NCBI GenBank assembly: GCA_043228905.1
Contig: JBHGNT010000014.1
Location: 11,780,001 to 11,844,000 of the forward strand
Source: Azolla caroliniana
Taxonomy: Eukaryota > Polypodiophyta
Direction of reading: 5' to 3'
Length of the DNA stretch: 64,000 nt
This document shows, one piece after another, positions 21,561 through 32,120 of the stretch. The notes beneath the pieces are model-generated. The model searched no databases. It worked only from the letters and a program-made list of their open reading frames with translations, and was not told the DNA's origin. The first letter of the stretch is position 1. Each line of letters begins with the position of its first letter. Both the position numbers and the translations under genes were made by a program.

Positions 21561-22110
21561 CTCGACCGACACCAGATTCTTTGTGATTGTTGGGACGTGT
21601 AACACGGTCATGAGTTTCCCTTTTTTCCCGACATGTCTCAGGGGAACTTCACCGACATTCTCGATTGGATGCGGAGTGTCCTCTCCTGTTGCGACTACTC
21701 CTAGTTGCATCGGTTTCTCAAGGTATGAGAACCACTCCTCATGGCTTGTCATGTGGTTTGACGCGCCGGAGTTAACGTACCACACCTCGTCCAATTTCGG
21801 GGTGGCCTTCTTCATCGAGTTTGCCTCGTGTCTCGTCTCGAAGGCTGCCCCCTTTCCGAGTTTTTCAGATCCTTCGGCGTAGTGCGATCGCTGCCGATTT
21901 CCTTTGTCGGTTTGTCCAGATCCGTTTCCGGTTTTCTCCAAATCAGTGCACTTCTTCTGACACTTGCTCTCCTTGTGGCCTTTCTTGCCACAGTACTAGC
22001 ATTCCGTGATGGGTTTCCTTTGCCGATTCTCGTTGCCTTGACTCCCCCTATTTCCGGAGGGTTCGGATTTGCTGTCTGCATCACTTCGGTGCCTTCTTCC
22101 TTGATCGCGG
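21558..22110 (-). pseudogene. copia protease and gag zinc knuckle of element A (5' end truncated)
   Basis: On the minus strand the protease block reads EVWYVNSGASNHMTSHEEW (about 21740-21795), with the catalytic Asp of DSG changed to Asn. The gag C-terminus lies upstream, with a knuckle region near 21960-22000 in which a stop replaces Trp (TAG at about 21995). Homology to element C gag continues to about 22110 and stops abruptly; sequence to the right belongs to a different part of another element. Confidence 0.85.
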
Positions 22111-22837
22111 GGACATCAAGGCTGAGTCTCCACTACTCGCCGGATCGTCATCGGATTGGTTGTTCTGACTCAGTCGTTCGTTCGGCCCCCTGAGCCGAAA
22201 TAAAATCAGACTCTCATCTAGAGTACCAAAGTCATCATCTTCTTCTGTCCGGATTGTTTCGGGCTCATTGGCTCAGCGTCCGGAATCGTGTCAGAGTCGG
22301 GAGTCGGAGTTGGTAGAGAGTATCATGATGCTGACTCATCAAATAGTCGAAGACTTCGCTTTTCTTTTCTAGGAAATAGATCCAGCCAAGACTAATGTTT
22401 TGTGTTGGTCCCCATACATCCGAATGTATCAAGTTGAGCTTGTTATGGCTTCAAATTCTTTCGGTGGGGAACGGAAGCTGGAGTTGCTTCTCGAGCTGGC
22501 ATGCTTCACAAATTTGGGCCTTCTGGTCACTGAACTTCAGCAATCCGAAAACAACCTATTTCTATTGCAGGTTGAAGCCTCTGATAGTTGACATGGCCGA
22601 TCCGCTTGTGCCACAAGTCGATGTCCGACTTGACATTCTGTCCTTTTGCGAACAAGGTGGTGCCTATGTCATTGGTGTCGAGGATAAACATCCTCCCGTC
22701 TTGATGCCCTTCTGCGATGATCCGATCCTCTTCCTCAATGAAGCACCCGAGATGCCTGAACCACACCTGCATCCCCTAGTCAACGATCTGCCCGACCGAT
22801 ACTAGGTTCTTTGTGATTATAGGGACATGAAGCACGT
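22111..22837 (-). pseudogene. Rearranged beta-copia fragments: linker, integrase, GAG-pre-integrase
   Basis: Three minus-strand blocks follow each other with parts missing. 22111-22345 matches the integrase-RT linker (SSGDSAL-type and ESLISFRLSG codons). 22346-22600 matches the integrase N-terminal half (CEACQLEKQLQLPF, LIHSDVWGPTQN). 22527-22810 matches LWHKRIGHVNYQRLQ and QVWFRHLGCFIEEEDRI. The integrase catalytic C-terminal half, expected between the first two blocks, is deleted near 22345. The fragment is cut at 22837 by a solo LTR and resumes at 24026. Confidence 0.82.
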
Positions 22838-23129
22838 TGTCGTGTGGTTTTTCACACACGATATGAAAAATAGTAAAACAATTATTTAAGATTAGCTTAA
22901 TGTATTCATATGGAAAGATAGATGTCTTCAAGAGCTTCATAACGTATTTTACTAAGCATAAAATGGAAAAACAAGTATCAAGTTATGTGAGTGTAAAGTT
23001 TGAAAAAGAAAAAGAAAAGACAAAACTGTGAGATATCCCACATAGAGAACATTGGAACCTAGGATATATAAGGGAAACCAAAATATATTTGTTATATCAA
23101 TCTGTGTAGCATAGAATGTTCAAGGTGAC

Positions 23130-23420
23130 TTGGGCTACACTGTGTGGTGTGCACGCTTCGGGTGTACACGCGTATGCATGGTCGTGTGGACGCTTCGGGT
23201 GTACGCACGTGTGCATGGCCGCGTGGATGTTTTCAGACGTACGCGCGTGTGCAAGTTTCGGGCGTACGCATGCACGGCTGCTTGTGTGCGGACAAGCGTG
23301 CGGATGCGTACACGGCGCGGTCGGGATGCGGGCGTGTGTGCATGCGTACACTGCACGGTTGGGACTTTTGCGCGCAGACGCGTCTACAGTTTGGTTGCGA
23401 CGGCTAAACTTTATGGATGA
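23130..23420. repeat. CpG-rich imperfect minisatellite inside the solo LTR
   Basis: Variants of the words gcttcgggtgtac, cgtgtgcatgg and gtacgcacgtgtgc recur every 35-45 bp. The stretch is far richer in CG than its neighbours and lies about 60 bp downstream of the LTR's TATA box. It is open in several frames on both strands, which I take as a composition effect. Confidence 0.7.
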
Positions 23421-23454
23421 TTGGATCATTTGGCCGAATTATACGGACGGTCAC

Positions 23455-23585
23455 ATGCAACTAAAGGCCAAGGCCATGTAACTAAAAGTAAAAGGCATGC
23501 AACTAAAAATGGAAGCATGCAACTAAAAGTAGAGGCCATGCAACTAAAAATAGAGGCCATGCAACTAAAAGTGGACATGCAAAGT
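23455..23585. repeat. Short tandem repeat, consensus catgcaactaaaagtagaggc
   Basis: About six imperfect copies of a roughly 20-bp unit with the invariant word catgcaactaaa (one catgtaactaaa) lie in tandem, still inside the solo LTR. Confidence 0.8.
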
Positions 23586-24021
23586 AACATTGGGGAGGAG
23601 GATCAACAAAGAGCTCGATATATGTTCCATTTTTTCCCTCTACTTTTTTTTTCCTTCCTTCTTCTTCTCTCTGGGATTCCAAAACAAATTATCTCTCATA
23701 TTGATATCAAACTCTTGGCTTGGCTTGCTCAATCTTTCTTGTCAAAAATTATCTTTTATATTCATATTGGACCACTCCTTATATGGTTGTTGGCTCCTTT
23801 CTTTAAAAAATTTATCTGTCATTTTTATCTCTAACCCGTTGTAACAAGATTCTTGAATTAGAAAAGAACCTATTTTCTTATGCAATAAACTAACGTTTTC
23901 TCTCATCTACTGGTCTTATATGTGAATTTCTTGTGTTGTACGTGTTGCACTAAATCCTTCTAGTCCAGAACCCCGGCGGTTTTGCCTCACGATCCGCACA
24001 TAGTGACGGATTTTCACGACA

Positions 24022-25275
24022 ATGTTCATAAGCTTCCCTTTTTGTCCGACATGACTTAAAGGAACTTCTCTGACATGCAAAATCGGGTGAGGAGTGTCGT
24101 CTCCGGTTTCGACAACTCTCCGTTGCTCCGGCTTTTCTAGAAACGAGTCCACTCTTCGTGGCTCATCATGTGGTTAGACACTCTGGAGTCAAAGTAACAC
24201 ACTTCCTCCGATCCGGAAGTGGTCTTCTTCATCGAGTTCTCCTTGTGCTTCATCACGAAGCCTGACCCTTTTCCAATCTTTCCGGTTCTGGATCCTTCCG
24301 ATCCTTCTGCGTAGTGAGAGCTTTGCCAGTTCCCTTGTTCGTCCTTGCCGGATCCAGATTGATCTAAATCGGGCGCGCTTCTTCCAGCACTCGCTTTCCC
24401 GGTTGCCTTTCTTGCTACAATACTAACATTCTGTGTTGTCTTTCGATTGCCAGTTTCCGGGGCCACCTTGACTCCCCTGCTTGTGGAGGGTCTGGAACTG
24501 CTGTCGGTACCATCTTTGTGCCTCCGATTCTGCACTTGCCGGTCGCTACTACTACGTGCCGACCCACCTCATCCTCCATGCCCATGAGGCCAATCCGCCT
24601 CCGTGTACAACATATGACTGTCCGATTGAGTGGTCCTTGACCCACTCACTTGGTTTTCTTTGACCATCAACATAGATTGCAGGTCGAAGAAGGATGATTG
24701 CAAATCATTGTCCAGATTGGCGCGTACTGTTGTGCTAGATAATCGAGGCATATCTTGACCATCTCGTATTCGTCCTCCGTCACATTGATGGAACCGAGCA
24801 CATCACAGATCTCCTTGATCTTGGTGGTGTAGTCGGTACCGGATATTGTTGAGCTCTTGTCGGAGCTACAATGTCTGAGCTGTGGTACTTGCGGCAAAAA
24901 TCTTCTGAAGATTTTCCTAGGCCTCCTTCAGTGACTTTGAGTCCCTAATGTAGCCGAGCATCTGGTTGTGCACATAGGACATGAGGCAGTACAACACTCT
25001 ACTCGCTCCTTGTTCCCATACCGGGAAGTCCTTGTGTGCCGAATCCAGCGCTACTTCATTTGCTCCTTCCACGTAGCTCCAGTATCCATGCCCTAGCAAG
25101 TTAGCAAGTACTGGTGTATTTTATATGACTAGGATGCATAGTTGCTCTAGTGGAGCTTTTCTATTGGAAGCGAGCTCTCCATGCTTCTGTCCATATATTC
25201 CTTCTTGTTCTTTACCGGTTTTAGGGTTTGTTTGTGAGCGTCACTTGTCAGCAGCAGAGGATTGTCAAGGCTCAC
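24022..25275 (-). pseudogene. copia protease and gag of the beta element (continuation after the solo LTR)
   Basis: Minus-strand blocks are the protease region (CYFDSRVSNHMMSHEEW, about 24150-24205; DSG reads DSR), the knuckle with a stop in place of Trp (about 24400-24430), EMVKICLDYLAQQYAPI (about 24715-24770), TTKIKEICDVLGSINVTEDE (about 24765-24825) and the gag N-terminus down to about 25180. Stops and frameshifts are frequent. A short insertion near 25090-25110 disrupts the MHQYL block. Confidence 0.85.
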
Positions 25276-25287
25276 GCTCTAATACCA
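25276..25287 (-). other. Primer-binding site of the beta element
   Basis: The plus strand reads GCTCTAATACCA, that is TGGTATTAGAGC on the minus strand, directly abutting the LTR. Confidence 0.85.
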
Positions 25288-25764
25288 TGTAAAAGTTAAT
25301 ATGGGGAAGCTTAGATAAACCAGCTCAACTAGATAACAATAGTGGAATAGAAATGAAGGTTTAATGGAAGCTTAAGAATACACAATACACGGGAGAGATC
25401 AAGAGAGTAGAACAACATAAGTTCTCAATTCAAAATAATAACACTTTGTACATACAAATGTCCTACAAAACACTTTTTATACAAGTCCTTAAAATTACTG
25501 ACAGAAGTACTGACATGTACTTCAATGCTCATACGAGTGAATGACACTAACTCTAAAGAATATGCCTACATACTAGGCTCAGATCGTAGGCTGCAACACC
25601 CTACCGGTTCTCACTATTCTGAAGTACGATCTGGTTCTCCGGTCCGGCTCTAGGTTTTAGATACTTATATATCCAGACACCTATCCGGTTCTCCGTTATG
25701 GATATTGATTCGACTTTGGCTTATTCACACGATCTGGATCCGGTTGAGCTTTTCCCGCTCAACA
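25288..25764 (-). repeat. 5' LTR of the minus-strand beta copia element
   Basis: On the minus strand it runs from TGTTGAGCGGGAAAAGCTC at 25764 to ATTAACTTTTACA at 25288 (477 bp). It matches 11239-11603. A TATAAAAAGTG box (reverse complement near 25472-25482) marks the promoter. Its 3' partner is not present in the window; the LTR at 17572-18010 is of a different subtype. Confidence 0.88.
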
Positions 25765-25850
25765 CCTTCTTTACACTATCATTTAAAAGCCTCACACTTT
25801 ATCCACGTGTATAGAATACTACGGTACAATCTTACCGCGGGATATTATAT
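25765..25850. other. Short unassigned spacer
   Basis: AT-rich sequence between the beta LTR and a Ty3 RNase H fragment, with no coding content seen. Confidence 0.5.
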
Positions 25851-26340
25851 GGTCATGCCCAAGTTAAGTGCGAATTGTGGGGTATTGTTTTGGCAGTAAA
25901 GGCTGACAAAGACCACTTAATCGGGACAAAGGTGATAATCGGGATGGACTGGCTCCCGATTCTTGGGATGGTGTCCGGATGCGCGACTCCGGACTTGGAA
26001 ATGCTCAGGTGGATCACGTACATTTAAGTCCCTGAATCTGGAGATACGACACATCTCTAGAAAGGACAATGCCATGGACAATATGCTATCGAGGGCTTGG
26101 TACAACAACGAAGACGACATGGTATTGGAAGACAAAGAAGTCGGCGTGGACTTCTTCGAATCAACTCAACTGTCGGCAGACGGGCAAAGTAGTCTGACCT
26201 GGCATGAGTTCAACGCGAACGACTACGATGGGGAGTGGCTTCAAATCGGATGATTCTTGAGTTCGATGATAGTGGATGCGTCGGAGACGAAGGAAGAGGC
26301 AAGTAGAATCTGGAAGAAGGCATACCGGTTTTTCCTAAGC
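25850..26340 (+). pseudogene. Ty3-family RNase H / connection fragment
   Basis: Plus-strand codons read GHAQVKCELWGIVLAVKADKDHLIG, with LPILGMVSGCATPDLEMLRWITYI next and, after a frameshift, LNLEIRHISRKDNAMDNMLSRAWYNNEDDMVLEDKEVGVDFFE. The same string occurs at 29500-29810 and, on the minus strand, at 62700-63060. It is the RNase H C-terminal part of the Ty3 family described at 27146-30280. Both ends are truncated. Confidence 0.85.
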
Positions 26341-26369
26341 GATAGTAAAATATGGAGGTGTAGGTCGGG

Positions 26370-26945
26370 CTAGAGGCCAACATAGAGTTCGCTCTATGTC
26401 TCATTATGAATAATCCACCATAGTCGTCGTATTCGGAGTTGGTAGCATAATTGGTGAGTTGTCAGCTTGCCGATTTTGCCACAATATCCACATTTGATGG
26501 GGTTGTTTTGTCGGATTGTACTAGCATGGAACCTCCCCCTTCTTTCGAACGTTTCGTTTCAGTTTCCACCGCCTTGGTAGTAATGAGAGTTGTTTTCATA
26601 GGTCAAAGCTCGTTCGCCTCGACGAATTAGCCTCTTCTTCATGACCACATCCTCTTCCTCTATCCAAGTGTGCGTAGAACGTGTGGCCTTCCAAGGCATT
26701 GCTCCTTGTTCAAACATGGTTTTCTTCAACCAACAACATTGATTGAAGATTGACAAAAGAGGAAGGATTCTCTCTCGCTAGGACGACGGTTCTCATCGCA
26801 CCGAACTGCGGTGCATGGCCACCTAGGCATATTTGTACCATCTCATCATCCTCCACATTGACGCTTATTGAGTTGAGTCAATCACAAAGGTCCTTGATCT
26901 TCAAGGTGTAGCTTGTGATAGACATGTTTGTCGAATACGGGTGTC
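26370..26945 (-). pseudogene. copia gag fragment (delta-like), including zinc knuckle
   Basis: Read on the minus strand, gag motifs appear in order: TLKIKDLCDSLNSISVNVED (about 26835-26910), EMVQICLGGHAPQFGAMRTV (about 26790-26850), an FNQCCWLKKT block (about 26725-26755), and a knuckle-like CGYCGKI region near 26475-26500. The border with the protease region (MRHRANSML, about 26400) matches the delta copy at 42420-42460. Stops are present and both ends are truncated. Confidence 0.75.
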
Positions 26946-27145
26946 TAATGACCATATTCACATTGTCCCTTGGACAGACGAGGTTTAGGACAATTCTGTA
27001 AATATGTCAAAGGGCAGTTGCCCTAGCCCAGTTAGTATATAATGGGCTTTGTAACCTAGCTCATAAAGTTGTTGCCTTCTTTCGTTGTAACTCTGAGTTT
27101 TCTCTTCAAATAATATCGTTGCCTTCTTTCATTGTAAATCTGAGT
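26946..27145. other. Non-coding LTR-like fragment with an internal direct repeat
   Basis: It holds a TATA-like TAGTATATAATGGG (about 27031) and two copies of gttgccttcttt(c)gttgtaa..ctgagttttctc (about 27070-27105 and 27117-27152), 47 bp apart. It resembles an LTR promoter/leader but I can define no TG...CA ends. Confidence 0.4.
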
Positions 27146-27530
27146 TTTCTCCCAAAGCTGACACAGACATCAACATCCGGCTCATCAAGAAGGTAGTTGA
27201 AGAGGATCTAAGCAAGCACCGGATGATCCCGGTCAGTTCGGTCGAAATGTACGAAGTCATCGCGGACTTCGGGAGGATGGTCGGGTTGGAGCGGACCGCC
27301 CGTGTGGACACAAAGTACAAGAATGTGGACCGAAAGGTGAGGCCAGTCGTGGCACCCTTACCACAGGACATCTAGGATCGTATAAAGGGGGTCGCAACCA
27401 ACCCAAGTTTACGAGATTCGGTCGGCATAGGGCACCGGTTCACCGATGAGACACTACGGAAGATCAAGATCGATGGGGGTGGCTTTCTACTACCGGCAGA
27501 GGAGGACTGGTTTTGGCGGACGCTTGAAAG
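27146..27530 (+). pseudogene. Ty3-family pol, segment upstream of RT (left of solo LTR)
   Basis: Codons read DINIRLIKKVVEEDLSKHRM, then VDRKVRPVVAPLPQDI followed by a stop at about 27373, IGHRFTDETLRKIKIDGGG and FLLPAEEDWFWRTLE. The reading resumes precisely after the solo LTR with RHDKAFAFSPEEIGCIDP when the GAAAG duplicate is removed, so the two halves were one pol. Confidence 0.82.
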
Positions 27531-28348
27531 TGTTAGGAAACAGGTCCCTCCGGATGGGAAGTGAGAAGAACAGTGTTGATGAGCAACGGACGAGGCCGAA
27601 TCCGGATGTGGAGTACCTGGCAACGGAAGACCCGGTGAGAACCGGATGTGGAGTACCCGAAAACGGAAGACCCGATGAGAACTGGATGTGGAGTACCCGA
27701 CAACGGAAGACCCGGTGAGAACCGGATGACGAGTACCCGGCAACGGAAGACCCGGTGAGAACCGGATGTGGAGTACCCGACAACGGAAGACCCGGTGAGA
27801 ACCGGATGACGAGTACTCGGCAAGGAAGACCCGGCGAGAACCGGATGTTGCAGGCCTTGTGAGAACTCTCATCGGATGGAAGGGACATATATGTAAATAC
27901 GTTCCAATGAGCCGACTGGGGCTATATTTGTAAATAGCCCAAAAGTCATATTAGTATGAATATGACCTAGGGCAAACTTAATAGTTATGATGTAGAGTTG
28001 GTTGTGTTATTATTGTTGTTGCGATAATTCAGAGCGTAATTGAGTACAGAGAAGAGAGAGAGAGAGAGGAAGAGGTTGTTGCCTTTGTTGTAACCGCCTG
28101 GTGGCGAAGCGAGGGAGCAAGAGGTCGTTGCCTCTATGCCCCATTGTTGTAATCTTGATATAGTGATATTTTACAGTCTGAGGGCTACCGTGGTTTTTCC
28201 CAGATTTGGGTTTTCCACGTTAACATCCAGTGCACTCTCTTCTTTACTGTTTTGTGTGTAGATACAGCTCACCACATCCCTGTTTTCTGTGCTTGATCCG
28301 ACGTCTCGGTTGTGGCCGAGCATAGCTTAGGAAATTGTATTCCTATCA
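27531..28348 (+). repeat. Solo copia LTR (gamma family) inserted in Ty3 pol, GAAAG target duplication
   Basis: The 818-bp insert begins TGTTAGGAAACAGGTCCC and ends ATTCCTATCA. GAAAG lies at 27526-27530 and again at 28349-28353. Removing it and one duplicate restores the Ty3 frame. It resembles the gamma LTRs at 31778, 54416 and, reversed, 52041-52683. It contains six 40-bp tandem units (27614-27852) and a GA run near 28050-28068. No internal domain remains. Confidence 0.95.
27614..27852. repeat. 40-bp minisatellite inside the solo LTR (6 copies)
   Basis: Six adjacent units, five of 40 bp and one of 39 bp, share CGGAAGACCCGGTGAGAACC. There are no spacers. The homologous LTR at 52041-52683 has about three units of 39 bp in the reverse direction, so copy number varies between insertions. 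Confidence 0.95.
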
Positions 28349-30280
28349 GAAAGGCACGACAAAGCCTTTGCATTCTCACCAGAGGAGATTGGGTGCATCG
28401 ACCCGACAATCGTGGAATTGATGGTAATCTTCACAGTACCGCATGTACCGTGGAATCTCAAACTAATTTCGGTGCCAAGAGCTCACATCCCGAAGTTGAT
28501 GGAGCTGCTCAAGGAAAAGGTCAATGTGGGAATCCTCAAACTTTCGGGTGCCCCATACTCGAATCGGTGTTTCACAATGTCAAAGAAGAATGGCACATTG
28601 TGCTTCATAGAAGACTTGCAACCCATCAACAAAGTGACAATCCGGAATGCAGAGGTCGGACCGACGATTGACGAGTTCGCGGGGGCCTTCACTAGAAGGT
28701 CCATTTACTCCGTCAATGACTTATACTCCAGGTACGACCAATTCCAACTAGTCATCGAAAGCAGGGACATCACGATGATGTAGACCCATCTCGGCTTTGT
28801 TCGGATGTGTACCCTACCACAAGGAGGTACAAATTCGGTGGCACACATGGTGAACACAATGAACAAGGTGGTGAGGGATTGCATCCACGACATCATCATG
28901 CCATTCTTGGACAACATCCCGATCAAGGGATGTCCGGAGGATACAAAGGATGAATTTGTCGGAACAGACGGATGCCGGAAATTCGTTGCAAACCACGTCT
29001 CTGATTACGATGGCGCTCGGCTTACCTTCTCCTGGGAGAAGTCAACGTTTGAACAATCGGAGATCCTAGTGATCAGACATTTACGCGGATCATATGGTCG
29101 GAAACCGTCTCCGGCAAAGGCAGAGGCTATCTTAGCGATGAAGGAAGAGTGCAGGTGGGTCACAGAAGTTCGACGATTCCTGGGAGCGTGTGCCTTCTAC
29201 CAGATATGGATTTCCCATTACGTACACATTGCCTAGCCGCTCTACGGCTTATTAAAGAAAGGGAGGAAGTTCGAGTGGACAGAGAGCACGCGGAGGCAGA
29301 TCAAAGACTGAAGGAGAGGTTGATGGGTGGTACCGGCTCTTCGGAAAGCGGTATACAAGGCGGACTCTCCGGTTTACATAATGGTCGACACGAGTTCGAC
29401 CGAATTGGATGGGTCATTAATCACGAGGTTGAGGCCGGCACGCGGGTCTGCATTTGGTTCGGTGCGAACGTGTTGAGCGAGTGCCAGCAAGGATACGCCC
29501 AGGTTAAGTGCGAGCTTTGGGGTATCATTTCGGCAGTTAAGGCCGATAAGGATTACTTGATCGCAATAGAAGCGATAATGGAGACAGACTGCCTACCGAT
29601 TCTCGAACTGGTTTCTGGATGCGCGACTCTAGACTTGTCGATGCTTAGATGGATCACATATGTCAAGTCCCTGAATCCGGATATACGACACATCTCTAGA
29701 AAGGACAACGCCATTACCAATATGCTTTCGAGAGCATGGTTCGACGACAAGGACGACATGGTGTCGGAAGACGAAGAAGTCGGCGTGGACTTCTTCGAGT
29801 CGGCTCGAATGTCTACAAATAGATAAGGCACTCCGGCCCTTAACGAGTTCGACGAGAATGACTATGACGGGGAATGGCTTTTGATTGGGAGATTCCTAAG
29901 CAGGATGGCGCCAGACACATAATGGATGAAGGAAGAAGCGGGTCCGATCTAGAAGAGGGCATACCAGTTCTTCCTATGAGACTAGAAGATATAGCGGCAT
30001 CCCAAGAAGCAAATCGGAAACCACTCTGGGTGGTGACAAAGGAGGAGGAACAGTCGGCGCTCATGTCGGAGTTGCATGAGAATCAGTGACGAGGATCAGT
30101 CTGTGGAGCCACAACCACAGTCAGAAGTGCATCCGAACTTGCAGTTGGATGAAGCCGGAGCCGGAACAAGACAAGAACAGCATAAACTGGAAGGAACCGG
30201 AGAGCATCAACAGCAAAGTGAAGAACTACTCGAACCCTTGGATCAGAGCATTTTGGACATACTTAACGAGGAGTGATAGA
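28349..30280 (+). pseudogene. Ty3-family pol: reverse transcriptase and RNase H (right of solo LTR)
   Basis: It continues HDKAFAFSPEEIGCIDP and then RT: MVIFTVPHVPWNLKLI (about 28420), KKNGTLCFIEDLQPINK (about 28585-28635), SIYSVNDLYSRYDQFQLVIE (about 28700-28758), a TAG at about 28782, QGGTNSVAHMVNTMNK (about 28820-28866) and MPFLDNIPIKGCPEDTK (about 28900-28950). The catalytic FLDD reads FLDN. After RT come a thumb/connection segment (about 29150-29235) and RNase H (GWVINHEVEAGTRVCIWFGA, about 29408-29467; LPILELVSGCATLDLSMLRW). It ends in an acidic, Gln-rich tail near 30270. Several stops and frameshifts. Confidence 0.88.
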
Positions 30281-30765
30281 GTTAACTCGTGGGTTCGACA
30301 TGCAAAGCACTGTCCCACGGGCATGCCATGTGTTGGCCAGAGTATATGGTCCGGAGTACAAATGTGGAAAGGGATGAGTCAGAGTCGAAATAGAGAAATA
30401 ATTAGTTAGTAATATTATAGGAACGGGCGGATCTAGAATAGTTGTACCAATCCAGATCGGACCGATTCATAGCCGGTAGCCGGTAAGGCACCATTTTGTA
30501 TTCTTAACTAGAGGCCTATAAATGATCCACGAATCAATGTAATAGTTAGCAGAAGTAATACAATTTGAGTTTTGATTTAAGATTATTGTATCCCTTGTCT
30601 ACTTTCCGTTATGTGCTTCTGTTCTCTATCTTACGCGTGTTCTATAAACGGTTGCTCATTACCCAATTCCAAAACGTATCCAGAATCAGTCGGATTATAA
30701 TCGGACTGGTGTCGGATAACATCATTCCCGTAATCCCCCTTTGGTAAAGCGTTCCGGAAGGACAC
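30281..30765. other. Non-coding, LTR-like spacer
   Basis: No gene seen. A TGTTGGCCAGAG at 30331 and GTCGGATAACA ending at about 30721 could be the ends of a 390-bp LTR, with a TATAAATGATCC box near 30518. The flanking 5-mers do not match, so this is only a suggestion. Confidence 0.35.
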
Positions 30766-31777
30766 TTTGTGTTTATGGTTAGTCCAGCCCAGGATAAACA
30801 TTGTTGTCTGTTGATGACATGATAATTGTCGGACGGGACCTGAAGAAAATCGAAAGCTTGGAAAGGGCTTAGAACAAATCTTATGTTATCATGGATATGG
30901 TCCTGACAAAGGAGATTTTGGGTATGCACATTGTTCGGGACCGGACAAAGAAGTTGCTATGGTTGTCACAAGAAAAATACGTGATGAAGGTGATCTAGAG
31001 ATTCAAAATGTAGGACGCGAAGCCGGTCGGTTCGACACTGTTGACAAATTGCAAGCTGAACAAAGGCCAATGTCCGATGTCGGAGAAAGAGAAAGTTGAG
31101 ATGAATAAAATACTGTATGCCTCATCAGTTGAAAGCATAATGTAGGCTGGACATTGCATATGAAGTCGGAGTTGTCAACCGGTATATGAGCAATCCTAGA
31201 AGAGAGTGTTGGGTTGTGGTGAAGTGGATACTCCAATACGTAAGAGGCACCTCAAGCGTGTGCCTCTGATTCAGGTCAGGTAACCCCTCATTAGTAGGGT
31301 TTTCTGATTCAGACATGTCGGCTTATGTGGATACCAGCCAGTCCACGTCCGGATATGTCATGAATTATGGGGGGGAGCCATCTCATGGCAATCGAGGTTT
31401 GCAGAAGGGTGTGGCACTGTCGACCACAGAAACGAAGTATATGGTAGCTATTGAAGCCGACAAGGAGATAATTTGGATGAAGGAGTTCATCGGAGAGTTA
31501 GGGATTAGACAAGAAGATTTCTGACTCTACCACGACAATCAAAGTGCCATCCACCTTGCGAAGAACGCCGCCTACCACTCGAGGACCAATCACATCCAGA
31601 GGAGATACCATTGGCTCTGGGAGAGGGTAGAAGAGAAGGATTTTTCTCTAGTGAAGATCCACACAGCAGAAAACGAACCAAACATACTGACAAAGGTGTT
31701 GTCAGCAAAGAAGTTGAATACGTGCCGACAAAGGGTCAAATTCACAAAGCACCCCATGCCGGAGTGAAGGGGGAGTT
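30766..31777 (+). pseudogene. copia RT C-terminal part and RNase H (gamma family)
   Basis: It starts just before the RT catalytic block, which survives as VDDMIIVGRDLKKIESLE (about 30812-30865). Then come the MDMVLTKEILGMHIVRDR block, RNase H with SDMSAYVDTSQSTSGYVMN (about 31309-31364), ALSTTETKYMVAIEADKEII (about 31408-31470) and the CEERRLPLEDQSHP-frame end. The last exon-like stretch runs into purine tract GAAGGGGGAGTT at 31766-31777. Multiple stops and frameshifts. Everything from about 31228 on is duplicated at 53874. Confidence 0.85.
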
Positions 31778-32044
31778 TGTTGCGAAACAGGTCCCTCCGG
31801 ATGGGAAGGAGAGCAAAAGCTGGACCAATGTTCGAGGAAGCAACAAGATAAAGGAGAATGGACTAGATCCAGATCCGGATGGGCTCCGGAGAGGCATCCA
31901 AAAACCCGATTGAGACGTAGCCAATTAGAGGCTATATTTGCAAATAGCACTAAAGTTGTATGAGTATAAATACACTTTGGGCTAACATTAGAAGTGGGTG
32001 TGCGTAGAGTTTGTTATTATTGTACAGAGTTGTAATCAGAGGGT

Positions 32045-32120
<76 letters not shown>

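Larger units (their letters stand above)
22838..24021 (+). repeat. Solo LTR of a TGTCG...CGACA Ty3-type family, with 4-bp target duplication
   Basis: The 1184-bp insert begins TGTCGTGTGG and ends TTTTCACGACA. The flanks are ACGT (22834-22837) and ATGT (24022-24025); removing the insert and one duplicate restores a continuous copia reading across GCACGT/TCATAAGC. Its last approximately 120 bp match the end of the LTR at 58268-59067, which precedes a Ty3 gag. A TATATAAG box lies at about 23064. It contains a CpG-rich minisatellite (about 23130-23420) and a catgcaactaaa repeat (about 23455-23580). No internal region is present. Confidence 0.85.

Noticed and set aside
23097-23481. Several overlapping open frames on both strands, rich in His, Arg, Val and Cys
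   Set aside because: They arise from a CpG-rich minisatellite inside a solo LTR; the frames have repeat-driven composition and no family.
17572-25764. One complete minus-strand element from LTR to LTR
   Set aside because: The two LTRs are of different subtypes (alpha and beta) and the interior has a clear break near 22110 with duplicated and missing parts.
27614-27852. Regular 40-bp repeats that could suggest a CRISPR array
   Set aside because: Units are head to tail without unique spacers, lie inside an LTR with target duplications, and the genome is plant.
27372-27888. Repetitive minus-strand proteins (HRVFRC, FSPGLP repeats) of 96-166 codons
   Set aside because: They are translations of the 40-bp minisatellite in three frames.
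30331-30721. Complete solo LTR (TGTTGG...AACA)
   Set aside because: Flanking 5-mers (CCATG, TCATT) do not match and there is no family copy in the window; left as LTR-like only.
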